A stretch of 10,352 nucleotides of DNA, from contig DKYJ01000029.1 of assembly GCA_002493305.1 (NCBI GenBank), forward strand, positions 60,046 through 70,397, read 5' to 3'. The notes beneath the pieces are model-generated. The model made no database searches, was not told the origin of the DNA, and worked only from the letters and a program-made list of their open reading frames with translations. Origin of the DNA: Clostridiales bacterium UBA7103 (lineage in GTDB: Bacteria; Bacillota; Clostridia; Oscillospirales; Oscillospiraceae). Shown here one piece after another: positions 1-5,829 of the stretch; the first letter of the stretch is position 1; each line of letters starts with the position of its first letter. The translations under genes were made by a program, and so were the position numbers.

Positions 1-360
1 GTTCACCGCCAGCACCACCGGCTTTTTCGCGCGCAGCAGCATATTGGCCACATCCTTATCCGCCGCGGTAACACCGGTGCGGATATCGGTGACAAGTATG
101 ATGACCGTTGCCGAGTCAATGGCTATCTGCGCCTGTTCGCGCATGAAAACCAATATTTCGCTGTCGGTGGACGGCTCGATGCCGCCTGTGTCCACCATGT
201 CAAATTTCCTGCCGCACCACTCGCACTCGGCGTAAAGCCTGTCGCGGGTGACGCCTGGGGTGTCCTCCACAATGGACAGGCGCTGCCCCACGAGCCGGTT
301 AAACAGCATGGATTTGCCAACATTGGGCCTGCCTACTATTGCTACAAGAGGTCTTGCCAT
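1..360 (-). CDS. der: Ribosome biogenesis GTPase Der (EngA), N-terminal part
   Basis: Der is a double-GTPase that acts in the cytoplasm in late assembly of the 50S ribosomal subunit. Only the first 120 codons are present; the gene continues past base 1. The first G domain is clear: G1 P-loop GRPNVGKS at residues 10-17, G2 region DTPGVTRD at 33-40 with its threonine, and G3 DTGG at 57-60. The fragment stops at an Asn in a VVLAVN context, which is where the G4 NKxD motif would begin. The residue after the P-loop serine is Met instead of the more common Thr; the P-loop itself is intact. The ATG at 358-360 (read on the minus strand) has a strong ribosome site, GGGAGGG, 9 nt upstream. The gene lies 31 bp downstream of the DUF512 gene, on the same strand and probably in the same transcript. 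The second G domain and KH domain are outside the window. Confidence 0.96.
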   Translation of the reverse strand, partial: MARPLVAIVGRPNVGKSMLFNRLVGQRLSIVEDTPGVTRDRLYAECEWCGRKFDMVDTGGIEPSTDSEILVFMREQAQIAIDSATVIILVTDIRTGVTAADKDVANMLLRAKKPVVLAVN

Positions 361-391
361 ATCACACGACCCTCCCTTGTTGTTTTTAATT

Positions 392-1747
392 TTAGTTGTA
401 CTTGTAATACTCCGTATCCTCGCCCCTGCGGGGAAGCCTGACCTCCGGCAATATACCGCACATCGCATCCCACAGGGCAAAGCCGTCCTGCTCAATGGGG
501 TAGATAGGCACACCCAGCGCGGCGGAGGCCTCCTCAAGGGTCACATCATCCAGAAAATCCATTTCGTCCCGGCGGAGCATATTCTGAGAGATAAACAGCC
601 GCTCGCCCAGTTCCTTGCCCTTGAGCTGCTTTATCAGATCCTGCCCGGTTATCAGTCCTGCGACGGTGATGCTGTGGCCGAAAAAGTCGTTCAAAACGCT
701 GTAAACCCTGCCGTCAAGCCCGGGGAAGGAGGCCTTTCCCAGCCCAAGCAGCTTTTCAAACAGCGGCGCGGCGGCGACGCCTGTCGCTATGGAGAAGGGC
801 ACTCCGTCCGGCGCGTCCCCCAGCCGCAGGGCGGAGCGAAACTCCGTCTCCATAAGCCGGAGCATGCCCACGCCGTTTTCAAGCTGGGTATACTCCTCGT
901 AAAACTCCTCCTCCGGCAGCTCGCGCCCGGCCTTGAGATAAAGCTCGTCGCCGCAGAAGAATATCCGCGTGCCAAAGTGCCTGAGGCACTCGTCGCCGAA
1001 GGCCGTCACCATGTCGATAGTCTCCCCCGCGAGCTCCTCGGTAAAGGGCGTCAGCGGGTACAGCCCCTCGCGGTACTTCGTCACACCAAGGGGCACGATG
1101 GACACGCTGTGAACGCCGGGGTACATATCCGCAAGGTCGCGCATAGTGCGCATCAGCTCCGCCCCGTCGTTGAGACCCGGGCAGCAGACGATCTGGCAAT
1201 TCATCACTATCCCGGCCTTTGCAAAGCGCCGCATAAGCTCTATGCTCTCCCCCGCTCTGGGGTTTCGGAGCATCTTGCAGCGAAGCTCGGGGTTCGTCGT
1301 ATGGACGGAGACGTTCACGGGGCTTATATGCAGTGCGATTATCCGCTCTATCTCCCGCTTTGAGAGATTGGTAAGGGTGATGTAATTTCCCAGCAGGAAG
1401 CTGAGCCTTGCGTCGTCGTCCTTAAAATACATGGTTTTCCGCATACCCGGCGGGAGCTGGTCAATAAAGCAGAAAACGCAGTTGTTGGCGCAAGAGCGGG
1501 GCTTATCCATAAGATAGCTCTCAAAATCAAGGCCGATCTCGCCCCCCTCGTTTTTGTGCACCGTCACCTCATACTCGCTGCCGTTCTCCCGTTTAAGGAC
1601 GATGTCCAGCTTTCTGTCGTAGGCAAAAAATTTATAGTCCAGCACATCGTGGATGACGTTCCCGTTTATTGAAACGACCCTGTCCCCCACCTCGGCCCTA
1701 TGCCGCAGGGGGCTGTCAGCATCAATGGATTTTATTTGATTGTCCAT
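392..1747 (-). CDS. DUF512 / radical-SAM-like iron-sulfur protein with N-terminal PDZ-like domain
   Basis: The protein has 451 residues when started at the ATG at 1747, which has an AAAGGGGG ribosome site 5-6 nt upstream. A longer reading to 1816 exists, but its first 23 codons lie in repeat DNA and are unlikely to be translated. Residues 1-70 look like a PDZ-like domain (SPLRHRAEVGDRVVSINGN). A CX3CX2C cluster follows at Cys86, Cys90 and Cys93 (CANNCVFC), the spacing used by radical-SAM enzymes to hold a 4Fe-4S cluster. The motifs SVHTTNPELRCKML, CCPGLNDG and SIVPLGVTKYREGLYPL, and the C-terminal part from about residue 220, fit the DUF512 family. These cytoplasmic proteins are widespread in Clostridia and cyanobacteria and their reaction is unknown. 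The family is often found next to der, as here. Identification as DUF512 is firm; any enzymatic role is family-level inference. Confidence 0.93.
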   Translation of the reverse strand: MDNQIKSIDADSPLRHRAEVGDRVVSINGNVIHDVLDYKFFAYDRKLDIVLKRENGSEYEVTVHKNEGGEIGLDFESYLMDKPRSCANNCVFCFIDQLPPGMRKTMYFKDDDARLSFLLGNYITLTNLSKREIERIIALHISPVNVSVHTTNPELRCKMLRNPRAGESIELMRRFAKAGIVMNCQIVCCPGLNDGAELMRTMRDLADMYPGVHSVSIVPLGVTKYREGLYPLTPFTEELAGETIDMVTAFGDECLRHFGTRIFFCGDELYLKAGRELPEEEFYEEYTQLENGVGMLRLMETEFRSALRLGDAPDGVPFSIATGVAAAPLFEKLLGLGKASFPGLDGRVYSVLNDFFGHSITVAGLITGQDLIKQLKGKELGERLFISQNMLRRDEMDFLDDVTLEEASAALGVPIYPIEQDGFALWDAMCGILPEVRLPRRGEDTEYYKYN

Positions 1748-1760
1748 ATTGACCCCCTTT

Positions 1761-1794
1761 CCGGTGGAAATCTGCCGCGTTATGCCGCAGCGCC
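1761..1794 (+). repeat. Tail fragment of the palindromic repeat
   Basis: These 34 bases match the right end of the full repeat at 1923-1956 in 32 of 34 positions (differences are T/C and C/T). The left part and the central hairpin of the element are absent, so this looks like a partial or decayed copy. It lies only about 14 bp from the start codon of the DUF512 gene, just upstream of its ribosome site. Confidence 0.8.
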
Positions 1795-1830
1795 AATGCG
1801 ATCGTTCCTCGCGCAAGCGGGAAGCGGTGA

Positions 1831-1956
1831 CGCAAGAGCAGAACGCGAGAAAATTTTTGTCGGGGCGAAGCCCGTTTCACGCAGGAATACTTTGTGTATT
1901 TCAAGGAAAACGGGCAAAGCATCCGGCGGAAATTTGCCGCGTTATGCCGCAGCGCC
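1831..1956 (+). repeat. Palindromic repeat, copy A (MITE- or REP-like)
   Basis: This element of about 126 bp starts CGCAAGAGCAGAACGCGAGA and ends GCCGCGTTATGCCGCAGCGCC. The two ends are imperfect inverted repeats: reversed and complemented, the tail reads GCATAACGCGGCAAATTT against the head GCAGAACGCGAGAAAATTT. In the centre an 8-bp perfect stem GCCCGTTT (1870-1877) / AAACGGGC (1908-1915) encloses a smaller hairpin AATAC-TTTGT-GTATT (1886-1900). There is no room for a gene, so it is either a non-autonomous mobile element or a REP/BIME-like sequence that folds as RNA or cruciform DNA. Relation to any named family was not established. Confidence 0.75.
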
Positions 1957-1973
1957 GCCGTTTACCGCTTGCG

Positions 1974-2015
1974 CAAATAATAAAGCAAAAGGAGGAAAGG
2001 CTTCCCTCTCCTCCT
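1974..2015 (-). terminator. Probable intrinsic terminator after rpmF
   Basis: On the minus strand, AGGAGGAGAGG (2015-2005), loop GAAG and CCTTTCCTCCT (2000-1990) form an 11-position stem with one internal mismatch. It is followed by the T-rich run TTTTGCTTTATTATTT. It lies about 180 bp beyond the rpmF stop codon, with repeat copy B between, and before the DUF512 gene. It would end yceD-rpmF transcripts and separate them from the DUF512-der unit. The T-tract is interrupted, so efficiency is uncertain. Confidence 0.6.
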
Positions 2016-2058
2016 CAAGCTCTACTTGCCTTTACTCAAGTAAATGATGGACAAATCG

Positions 2059-2179
2059 GCAAGAGCGGATCGCGAGAGAATTTGCGTTCTGATGAAGGCA
2101 GTTTTTGCAGCCATACTTTGCGTATTGGGGAAAAACTGACAAAATCAGGGCACAAATTGTCCGCAAGACGCCGCAGTCG
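2059..2179 (+). repeat. Palindromic repeat, copy B (MITE- or REP-like)
   Basis: This copy is about 121 bp and aligns with copy A at both ends: head GCAAGAGCGGATCGCGAGAG, tail AAATTGTCCGCAAGACGCCGCAGTCG. Nested stems converge on the centre: AATTTG (2079-2084) / CAAATT (2153-2158), CTGAT (2089-2093) / ATCAG (2144-2148), CAGTTTTT (2099-2106) / AAAAACTG (2131-2138), and CCATAC (2111-2116) with GTATTGG (2122-2128) around a TTTGC loop. The stem sequences differ from copy A while pairing is kept. The element ends 13 bp from the rpmF stop codon, so rpmF mRNA would carry it in its 3' region. Confidence 0.75.
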
Positions 2180-2192
2180 ATTTATTCAGCGT

Positions 2193-2372
2193 TTACTCTA
2201 CATCAATGACAGTGCGGCCGTTATACTTCCCACAGCTCTTGCAGGCACGGTGGGGCATGCAGAACGCCCCGCAGTTGGGGCAAGTGATCACATTGGGAGC
2301 AACGAGCTTCCAAGTGGAAGAACGCCTCTTGTCACGCCTCTGTCTGGATACTTTTCCTTTTGGGACTGCCAT
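2193..2372 (-). CDS. rpmF: 50S ribosomal protein L32
   Basis: This is a 59-residue basic protein of the large ribosomal subunit. The sequence opens MAVPKGKVSRQRRDKRRSS, the classic L32 N-terminus, and contains a zinc ribbon with Cys31-x2-Cys34 and Cys44-x2-Cys47, so it is the zinc-binding form; Cys38 is an additional cysteine. The length is normal for the family. Its ATG has the ribosome site GGAGGT about 7 nt upstream. It lies 42 bp downstream of yceD on the same strand, a conserved pairing across bacteria, and is almost certainly co-transcribed from the yceD promoter. Confidence 0.97.
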   Translation of the reverse strand: MAVPKGKVSRQRRDKRRSSTWKLVAPNVITCPNCGAFCMPHRACKSCGKYNGRTVIDVE

Positions 2373-2414
2373 GTTGACACCTCCATCTAACAGCTGTTCT
2401 GAGCAGCTCTCATT

Positions 2415-2903
2415 TTATTTATCCAAAAGCTGCTCAAGCACAGCAAATCTTGGATCGGTTTGTTTCCGACAGCCGCATGGGCCGTCGTTCAGGTTCTTGC
2501 CGCAGGTGGGGCAAAGGCCTTTGCAATCCTCTCTGCACAGAAACTTTGTCTCCATGTCGAGGATAAAGAGTGTGGATATTATCTCGTCCAGCTCTATCCC
2601 GTCCCCATCGAGGGTGAACAGCTCCGGGTCGTCCCCGGCGTCCTCCACGATGACGGCGTAAAGCTTCGTCCGCTTCTGCCTGCGAAATTCGCTGCCGCAG
2701 CGGTCGCATATGCAGAGCATATCCGCCGTGAGCCAGCCCTCAAGCTGCAACACGCCGGCCTCATTGAAAACCCTGCCCTCCGCGTGGGGTCTCCCCTCAT
2801 ACCGCACAATGGCGGGGAAGCTCAGTCTGTCCGTCTCCAAATCGCAGGAAAAGGGCACGCTCGCGCCGGGAACTTCAATGATTTCTCTTAATTCAAGCCG
2901 CAT
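2415..2903 (-). CDS. yceD: YceD / DUF177 family protein
   Basis: This 162-residue protein belongs to the YceD (DUF177) family, which is regularly encoded upstream of rpmF and is linked by that context to large-subunit rRNA or ribosome metabolism; its biochemical activity is not settled. The start at the ATG at 2903 is preferred over a GTG eight codons upstream because GAGGTG lies 6 nt before the ATG. The N-terminal half is beta-rich. The central motif GWLTADMLCICDRCGSEF carries Cys64, Cys66 and Cys69. The C-terminus holds a second cluster, Cys123, Cys127, Cys131, Cys134, Cys143 and Cys145, in the pattern CREDCKGLCPTCGKNLNDGPCGC, followed by DPRFAVLEQLL, typical of the family. The cysteines suggest metal binding, which is inference. 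Confidence 0.93.
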   Translation of the reverse strand: MRLELREIIEVPGASVPFSCDLETDRLSFPAIVRYEGRPHAEGRVFNEAGVLQLEGWLTADMLCICDRCGSEFRRQKRTKLYAVIVEDAGDDPELFTLDGDGIELDEIISTLFILDMETKFLCREDCKGLCPTCGKNLNDGPCGCRKQTDPRFAVLEQLLDK

Positions 2904-2947
2904 ATTGCACCTCACAGGCAGACGCACTCCGCCACAGTCGCCTTAGT

Positions 2948-2976
2948 ATTATAGTTGAACTGTCAAGGCTTGTCAA
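2948..2976 (-). promoter_or_regulatory. Consensus sigma-A promoter for yceD-rpmF
   Basis: Read on the minus strand, TTGACA (2976-2971), a 17-bp spacer and TATAAT (2953-2948) match the consensus at all twelve positions. Transcription should start near 2941, about 38 bases before the yceD ATG. A second TTGACA occurs exactly 10 bp inside the spacer (2966-2961), too close to the -10 to be used. The -35 overlaps that of a plus-strand promoter. Confidence 0.85.
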
Positions 2977-2998
2977 CAGTAATTTTGTATAGTATAAT
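2970..2998 (+). promoter_or_regulatory. Sigma-A-like promoter for the rluA-type gene and cation transporter
   Basis: TTGTCA (2970-2975), a 17-bp spacer and TATAAT (2993-2998) face right. The -35 has one mismatch to consensus. The start site should be near 3005, leaving a leader of about 37 bases before the ATG at 3042. It is back-to-back with the yceD promoter, sharing five bases of the -35 region. Confidence 0.7.
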
Positions 2999-3041
2999 CC
3001 AAAAAGCGCAAAAAATTCTATGAATGAGATGGCTGGGTGAA

Positions 3042-3998
3042 ATGAAGGAAATCAATATCGGCAAAAATGACGCCGGTCAGCGGCTTGACCGCTTTGTGGG
3101 CAAGGCTGTGCCCCTGCTGCCGGAGTCTCTGCTGCAAAAATATATTCGCCTCAAACGCATAAAATTAAACGGCAGGGGCGCCAAGCGCGACACGCGCCTT
3201 TCCGCCGGGGATACTCTTCAATTATACATAAACGATGAGTTTTTTGAAAAGCCCCGGGAGGAAAATTCTTATCTCAAGGTCGCAACGCCGCGCCTGAGCA
3301 TAGTATATGAGGACGAAAACATCCTCCTTGCCGACAAGAAGCCGGGCGTTCTGTGCCACAGCGCAGGGGTCTGGGATTATAACACGCTCATCGCCAACAT
3401 TCAGGCATACATGGCCCAGAAGGGCGAGTGGCGGCCAAAGGAGGAAAATTCCTTTGCTCCGGCGCTGTGCAACCGCATTGACCGCAACACCGGCGGCATA
3501 GTCATCGCCGCAAAAAACGCTGAGGCGCTGCGCATACTCAACGACAAGATAAAAGACCGCGAGATAGAAAAATACTACCTCTGCGCCGTGCAGGGCAGGC
3601 CGAACCCGCCGCAGGGCAGGCTTGAAAACTATCTTTTCAAGGACGCGGGCAAGAATCAGGTCTACATCAAAAACCGCCCCGAGCCGGGGGCGAAAAGTGC
3701 CGTCACGGAGTATAGGGTCATAAAGAGCAAGGGCAGGCTTTCCCTTGTGGAGTGCCGCCTTCTCACCGGGCGTACGCACCAGATACGCGCGCAGATGGCG
3801 CACGCGGGCTGGCCGCTGCTGGGAGATGGGAAGTACGGCAGCGAGCGCTTTAACAGGCAATACGGCGAAAAGGGGCAGGCGCTCTATTCCTACAAGCTGC
3901 GCTTTGAGTTTCCCACCGACGCGGGCATCCTCAACTACCTGCGCGGGCGGGAATTCACCGTGGATAAAATTGATTTTGCGGAAAAATATTTTGATTAG
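3042..3998 (+). CDS. RluA-family pseudouridine synthase
   Basis: The protein (318 residues) converts uridine to pseudouridine in RNA, probably 23S rRNA, though the target position cannot be read from sequence. Residues 10-65 form an S4-like RNA-binding domain (AGQRLDRFVGKAVPLLPESLLQ then IKLNG). The catalytic domain follows, with NRIDRNTGGIVIAAKN at 144-159 and the catalytic aspartate at Asp147, then GRTHQIRAQMAHAGWPLLGDGKYG near 243-266, the RluA-family C-terminal motif. The layout is RluC/RluD-like. The ATG at 3042 was chosen because the usual family N-terminus begins MKEI; an in-frame ATG at 3024 has no ribosome site. The site before 3042 (GGGTGA) is weak and close. The next gene begins 12 bp downstream, so the two form an operon. 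Confidence 0.93.
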   Translation: MKEINIGKNDAGQRLDRFVGKAVPLLPESLLQKYIRLKRIKLNGRGAKRDTRLSAGDTLQLYINDEFFEKPREENSYLKVATPRLSIVYEDENILLADKKPGVLCHSAGVWDYNTLIANIQAYMAQKGEWRPKEENSFAPALCNRIDRNTGGIVIAAKNAEALRILNDKIKDREIEKYYLCAVQGRPNPPQGRLENYLFKDAGKNQVYIKNRPEPGAKSAVTEYRVIKSKGRLSLVECRLLTGRTHQIRAQMAHAGWPLLGDGKYGSERFNRQYGEKGQALYSYKLRFEFPTDAGILNYLRGREFTVDKIDFAEKYFD

Positions 3999-4010
3999 AG
4001 GAACACTGCA

Positions 4011-5177
4011 ATGCTAAAACTGCTCACTAAAATTTTCATCAAAAATCCGGACGATGTGCGCGACCCTGCCGTGCGCGGGGCGTATGGCAAGCTCTGCGGG
4101 GCGTATGGGATATTTCTCAACTTCCTGCTCGCCGGGGCGAAGTATTTTGCCGGGGTGATGTCCGGCTCTGTCGCCATTATCGCGGACGCCTTCAACAACC
4201 TGACCGACGCAGGCTCTTCCGTTATCTCACTCATCGGCTTTGCCCTGTCCGAGAAAGCCCCGGACAAGGAGCACCCCTACGGCCACGGGCGGATAGAGTA
4301 TCTGGCGGGGCTGGGGCTCAGCATCGTCATTATTCTCGTGGGCGTGGAGCTGGCGGAGAGTTCATTTAATAAGATACTAAACCCCGAGCCTGTGGCGTTA
4401 GGTCTGCTCCCGGCCGGGATATTGCTGCTATCCATTCTCGTAAAGCTCTATATGGCGGCCTATAACCGCAGCATCGGCAAAAAGATAAACTCCTCCGCCA
4501 TGCTCGCCGCTGCCGCTGACTCCATGAGCGACTCCATTGCAACAGGTGTCGTCATTCTCTCCATGGTTGTCGCCTATTTCTTCAAGGTCAATATCGATGG
4601 CTATGCCGGGCTTGCGGTCGCAATATTCATTTTCTTCGCGGGCATCGGCGCCGCGAAGGATACCCTCTCCCCTCTGCTTGGCAAAGCTCCGGACGCGGAG
4701 TTTGTGCAGGACATAGAAAAGGCCGTCAGCGCCTATCCGGAAGTGGTCGGCATTCACGATTTGATGGTGCATGACTACGGCCCGGGGCGCGTCATCGTCT
4801 CCCTCCACGCGGAGGTGGACGGCAGCGGGGATATCTATAAGCTGCATGACGCCATTGACCGGGCGGAAATGGAAATAAAGGAGCGCTTTGGCTGCCTTGC
4901 AACCATACATATGGACCCCATCGACGCAAACGACAGCGAGACCGGGCGCGTCCGCCAGCTTTTGCAGGAAAAGCTTCGGGAGCTGTACCCGGAAATAAGC
5001 ATCCACGATCTGCGTATCGTCCCCGGCCCGACCCATAAAAACCTGATATTCGACGCGGCGCTGCCCCAGACTGTAAAGGAGCGCGACAGCGTCATCGCCG
5101 AGCGCATCCGCACGCTTGTAAACGACAGCTGGCCGGAGTGCTTCGCCGTGGTCAATATTGACCGGGAATATGTCTGA
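4011..5177 (+). CDS. Cation diffusion facilitator, probable Mn2+ (or Fe2+) exporter
   Basis: This 388-residue inner-membrane antiporter exports divalent metal ions. Residues 25-215 hold the transmembrane domain, with six expected helices and family motifs SGSVAIIADAFNNLTDAGSS and HPYGHGRIEYLAG. The TM2 metal site is Asn62-x3-Asp66 and the TM5 site is Asp170-x3-Asp174. Zinc exporters of the family normally have His or Asp at the first position of each; the N-D/D-D set resembles the MntE manganese exporter of streptococci, so manganese is the best guess. Residues 230-305 are the usual cytoplasmic dimerisation domain. Residues 312-388 look like a second copy, since YPEVVGIHDLMVHDYGPGRV is echoed by YPEISIHDLRIVPGPTHKN. 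The ribosome site AGAGGA lies 8-9 nt before the ATG. A terminator follows the stop. Confidence 0.92.
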   Translation: MLKLLTKIFIKNPDDVRDPAVRGAYGKLCGAYGIFLNFLLAGAKYFAGVMSGSVAIIADAFNNLTDAGSSVISLIGFALSEKAPDKEHPYGHGRIEYLAGLGLSIVIILVGVELAESSFNKILNPEPVALGLLPAGILLLSILVKLYMAAYNRSIGKKINSSAMLAAAADSMSDSIATGVVILSMVVAYFFKVNIDGYAGLAVAIFIFFAGIGAAKDTLSPLLGKAPDAEFVQDIEKAVSAYPEVVGIHDLMVHDYGPGRVIVSLHAEVDGSGDIYKLHDAIDRAEMEIKERFGCLATIHMDPIDANDSETGRVRQLLQEKLRELYPEISIHDLRIVPGPTHKNLIFDAALPQTVKERDSVIAERIRTLVNDSWPECFAVVNIDREYV

Positions 5178-5180
5178 AGT

Positions 5181-5214
5181 AAAAAGACGGGAGAAAAATT
5201 CTCCCGCCTTTTTT
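5181..5214 (+). terminator. Intrinsic terminator after the cation transporter
   Basis: The perfect 8-bp stem CGGGAGAA (5188-5195) / TTCTCCCG (5199-5206) with an AAA loop is followed by CC and six Ts. A-rich bases on the left can extend the stem against the T-run, so it could work in both directions. It begins 3 bp after the stop codon and ends directly against the promoter of the next unit. Confidence 0.9.
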
Positions 5215-5244
5215 GCAACCTTTTTCCGAAAAATGCGACTATAT
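5214..5244 (+). promoter_or_regulatory. Candidate ECF-sigma promoter for the sigma/anti-sigma operon
   Basis: TGCAACC (5214-5220) with a T-run behind it, then 15 bases, then CGACTATAT (5236-5244). An AAC-containing -35 and a CG-containing -10 at this spacing are the usual shape of promoters recognised by ECF sigma factors, which often control their own genes. No sigma-A promoter is apparent in the 57 bases between the terminator and the start codon. The first T of the -35 is the last base of the terminator T-run. Assignment rests on pattern only. Confidence 0.5.
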
Positions 5245-5271
5245 CTGTGAACGCACTCTGTGGAGGTCATC

Positions 5272-5829
5272 ATGGACGACGAAAAGATAATAGCGCTGTA
5301 TTTTCAGCGTCAGAGCGCCGCTATTGAGGAGAGCGATTTAAAATACGGGGGCTTGCTGCGCCGCACCTCCTATAACATTCTCTCAAGCCTGGAGGACAGC
5401 GAGGAATGCGTAAACGACAGCTTCCTCGCCGCGTGGGACACGATCCCGCCCGAAAAGCCCCGGAGTCTCGGCGCGTATCTTGTCAGCATCACGCGGAACA
5501 TCAGTCTCTCCCGCCTGCGTCTGAGATACGCCGACAAGCGCGGCGGTGGAGAGTACGCCCTCGCCTACGATGAGATCGACGCCTGCTTATCCGGCGGCAC
5601 ATCGCCGCAGGATTATGTGGAGGCAAAGGAGCTTGTCGGGGCGCTCAACCGCTTTCTCTCCGGGCTTAAGGACGATGACCGGAACATTTTTGTCAGCCGC
5701 TATTGGCTGCTTGAGCCGGTGAAGCAGACGGCGGAGAAGTTCTCCGTCAGTGAGAGCAAGGTGAAAAGCTCGCTGCACCGCAGCCGAAACAAGCTGAAAA
5801 AGTATCTGACGGAGGAGGGATATATATGA
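5272..5829 (+). CDS. ECF-type RNA polymerase sigma factor
   Basis: The 185-residue protein directs RNA polymerase to a specific promoter set. Region 2 spans about residues 25-85 (LLRRTSYNILSSLEDSEECVNDSFLAAWD... SLGAYLVSITRNISLSRLR), and region 4 spans about 125-180, with a helix-turn-helix in PVKQTAEKFSVSESKVKSSLHRSRNKLKKYL. There is no region 1.1 or 3, as expected for an ECF factor. The ATG at 5272 has GGAGGT 5 nt upstream; an in-frame GTG at 5260 overlaps that site and is rejected. Its stop overlaps the start of the next gene (ATGA), so translation is coupled. The downstream partner looks like its membrane anti-sigma factor. The regulon and inducing signal are unknown. Confidence 0.92.
   Translation: MDDEKIIALYFQRQSAAIEESDLKYGGLLRRTSYNILSSLEDSEECVNDSFLAAWDTIPPEKPRSLGAYLVSITRNISLSRLRLRYADKRGGGEYALAYDEIDACLSGGTSPQDYVEAKELVGALNRFLSGLKDDDRNIFVSRYWLLEPVKQTAEKFSVSESKVKSSLHRSRNKLKKYLTEEGYI

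Larger units (their letters stand above)
1748..2192. other. Gene-free stretch filled with palindromic repeats and a terminator
   Basis: No convincing coding region was found in these 445 bases on either strand. The stretch holds, from left to right, a 34-bp repeat tail (1761-1794), a full repeat copy (1831-1956), a stem-loop with a T-rich tail on the minus strand (1974-2015) and a second repeat copy (2059-2179). An open frame on the plus strand crosses the region, but its translation merely repeats the same short peptide wherever the DNA repeat recurs, and it runs through rpmF antisense. No convincing promoter for the DUF512 gene was recognised, so that gene may depend on read-through or on a promoter inside the repeats. 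Confidence 0.7.

Noticed and set aside
1..360. Met after the P-loop serine of Der as a possible defect
   Set aside because: The nucleotide-binding residues GRPNVGKS are intact, and this position tolerates different residues in the family.
248..1363. Plus-strand open frame of 371 codons
   Set aside because: It lies antisense to der and the DUF512 gene, both of which have clear family motifs and ribosome sites; its translation has no recognisable domain.
1761..2179. CRISPR array
   Set aside because: Only two full, diverged copies of over 100 bp with internal palindromes and unequal spacing; repeat and spacer sizes do not fit.
1740..2390. Plus-strand open frame of 216 codons across the repeat cluster
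   Set aside because: The peptide EICRVMPQR occurs twice only because the DNA repeat does, the frame then runs antisense through rpmF, and no ribosome site precedes it.
3020..3040. Six-codon leader frame ending one base before the pseudouridine synthase ATG
   Set aside because: It has no ribosome site and no attenuator structure around it; probably chance, although coupling cannot be excluded.
4428..5273. Minus-strand open frame of 281 codons
   Set aside because: Antisense to the cation exporter, a well-supported gene; it runs through the terminator and has no domain signature.
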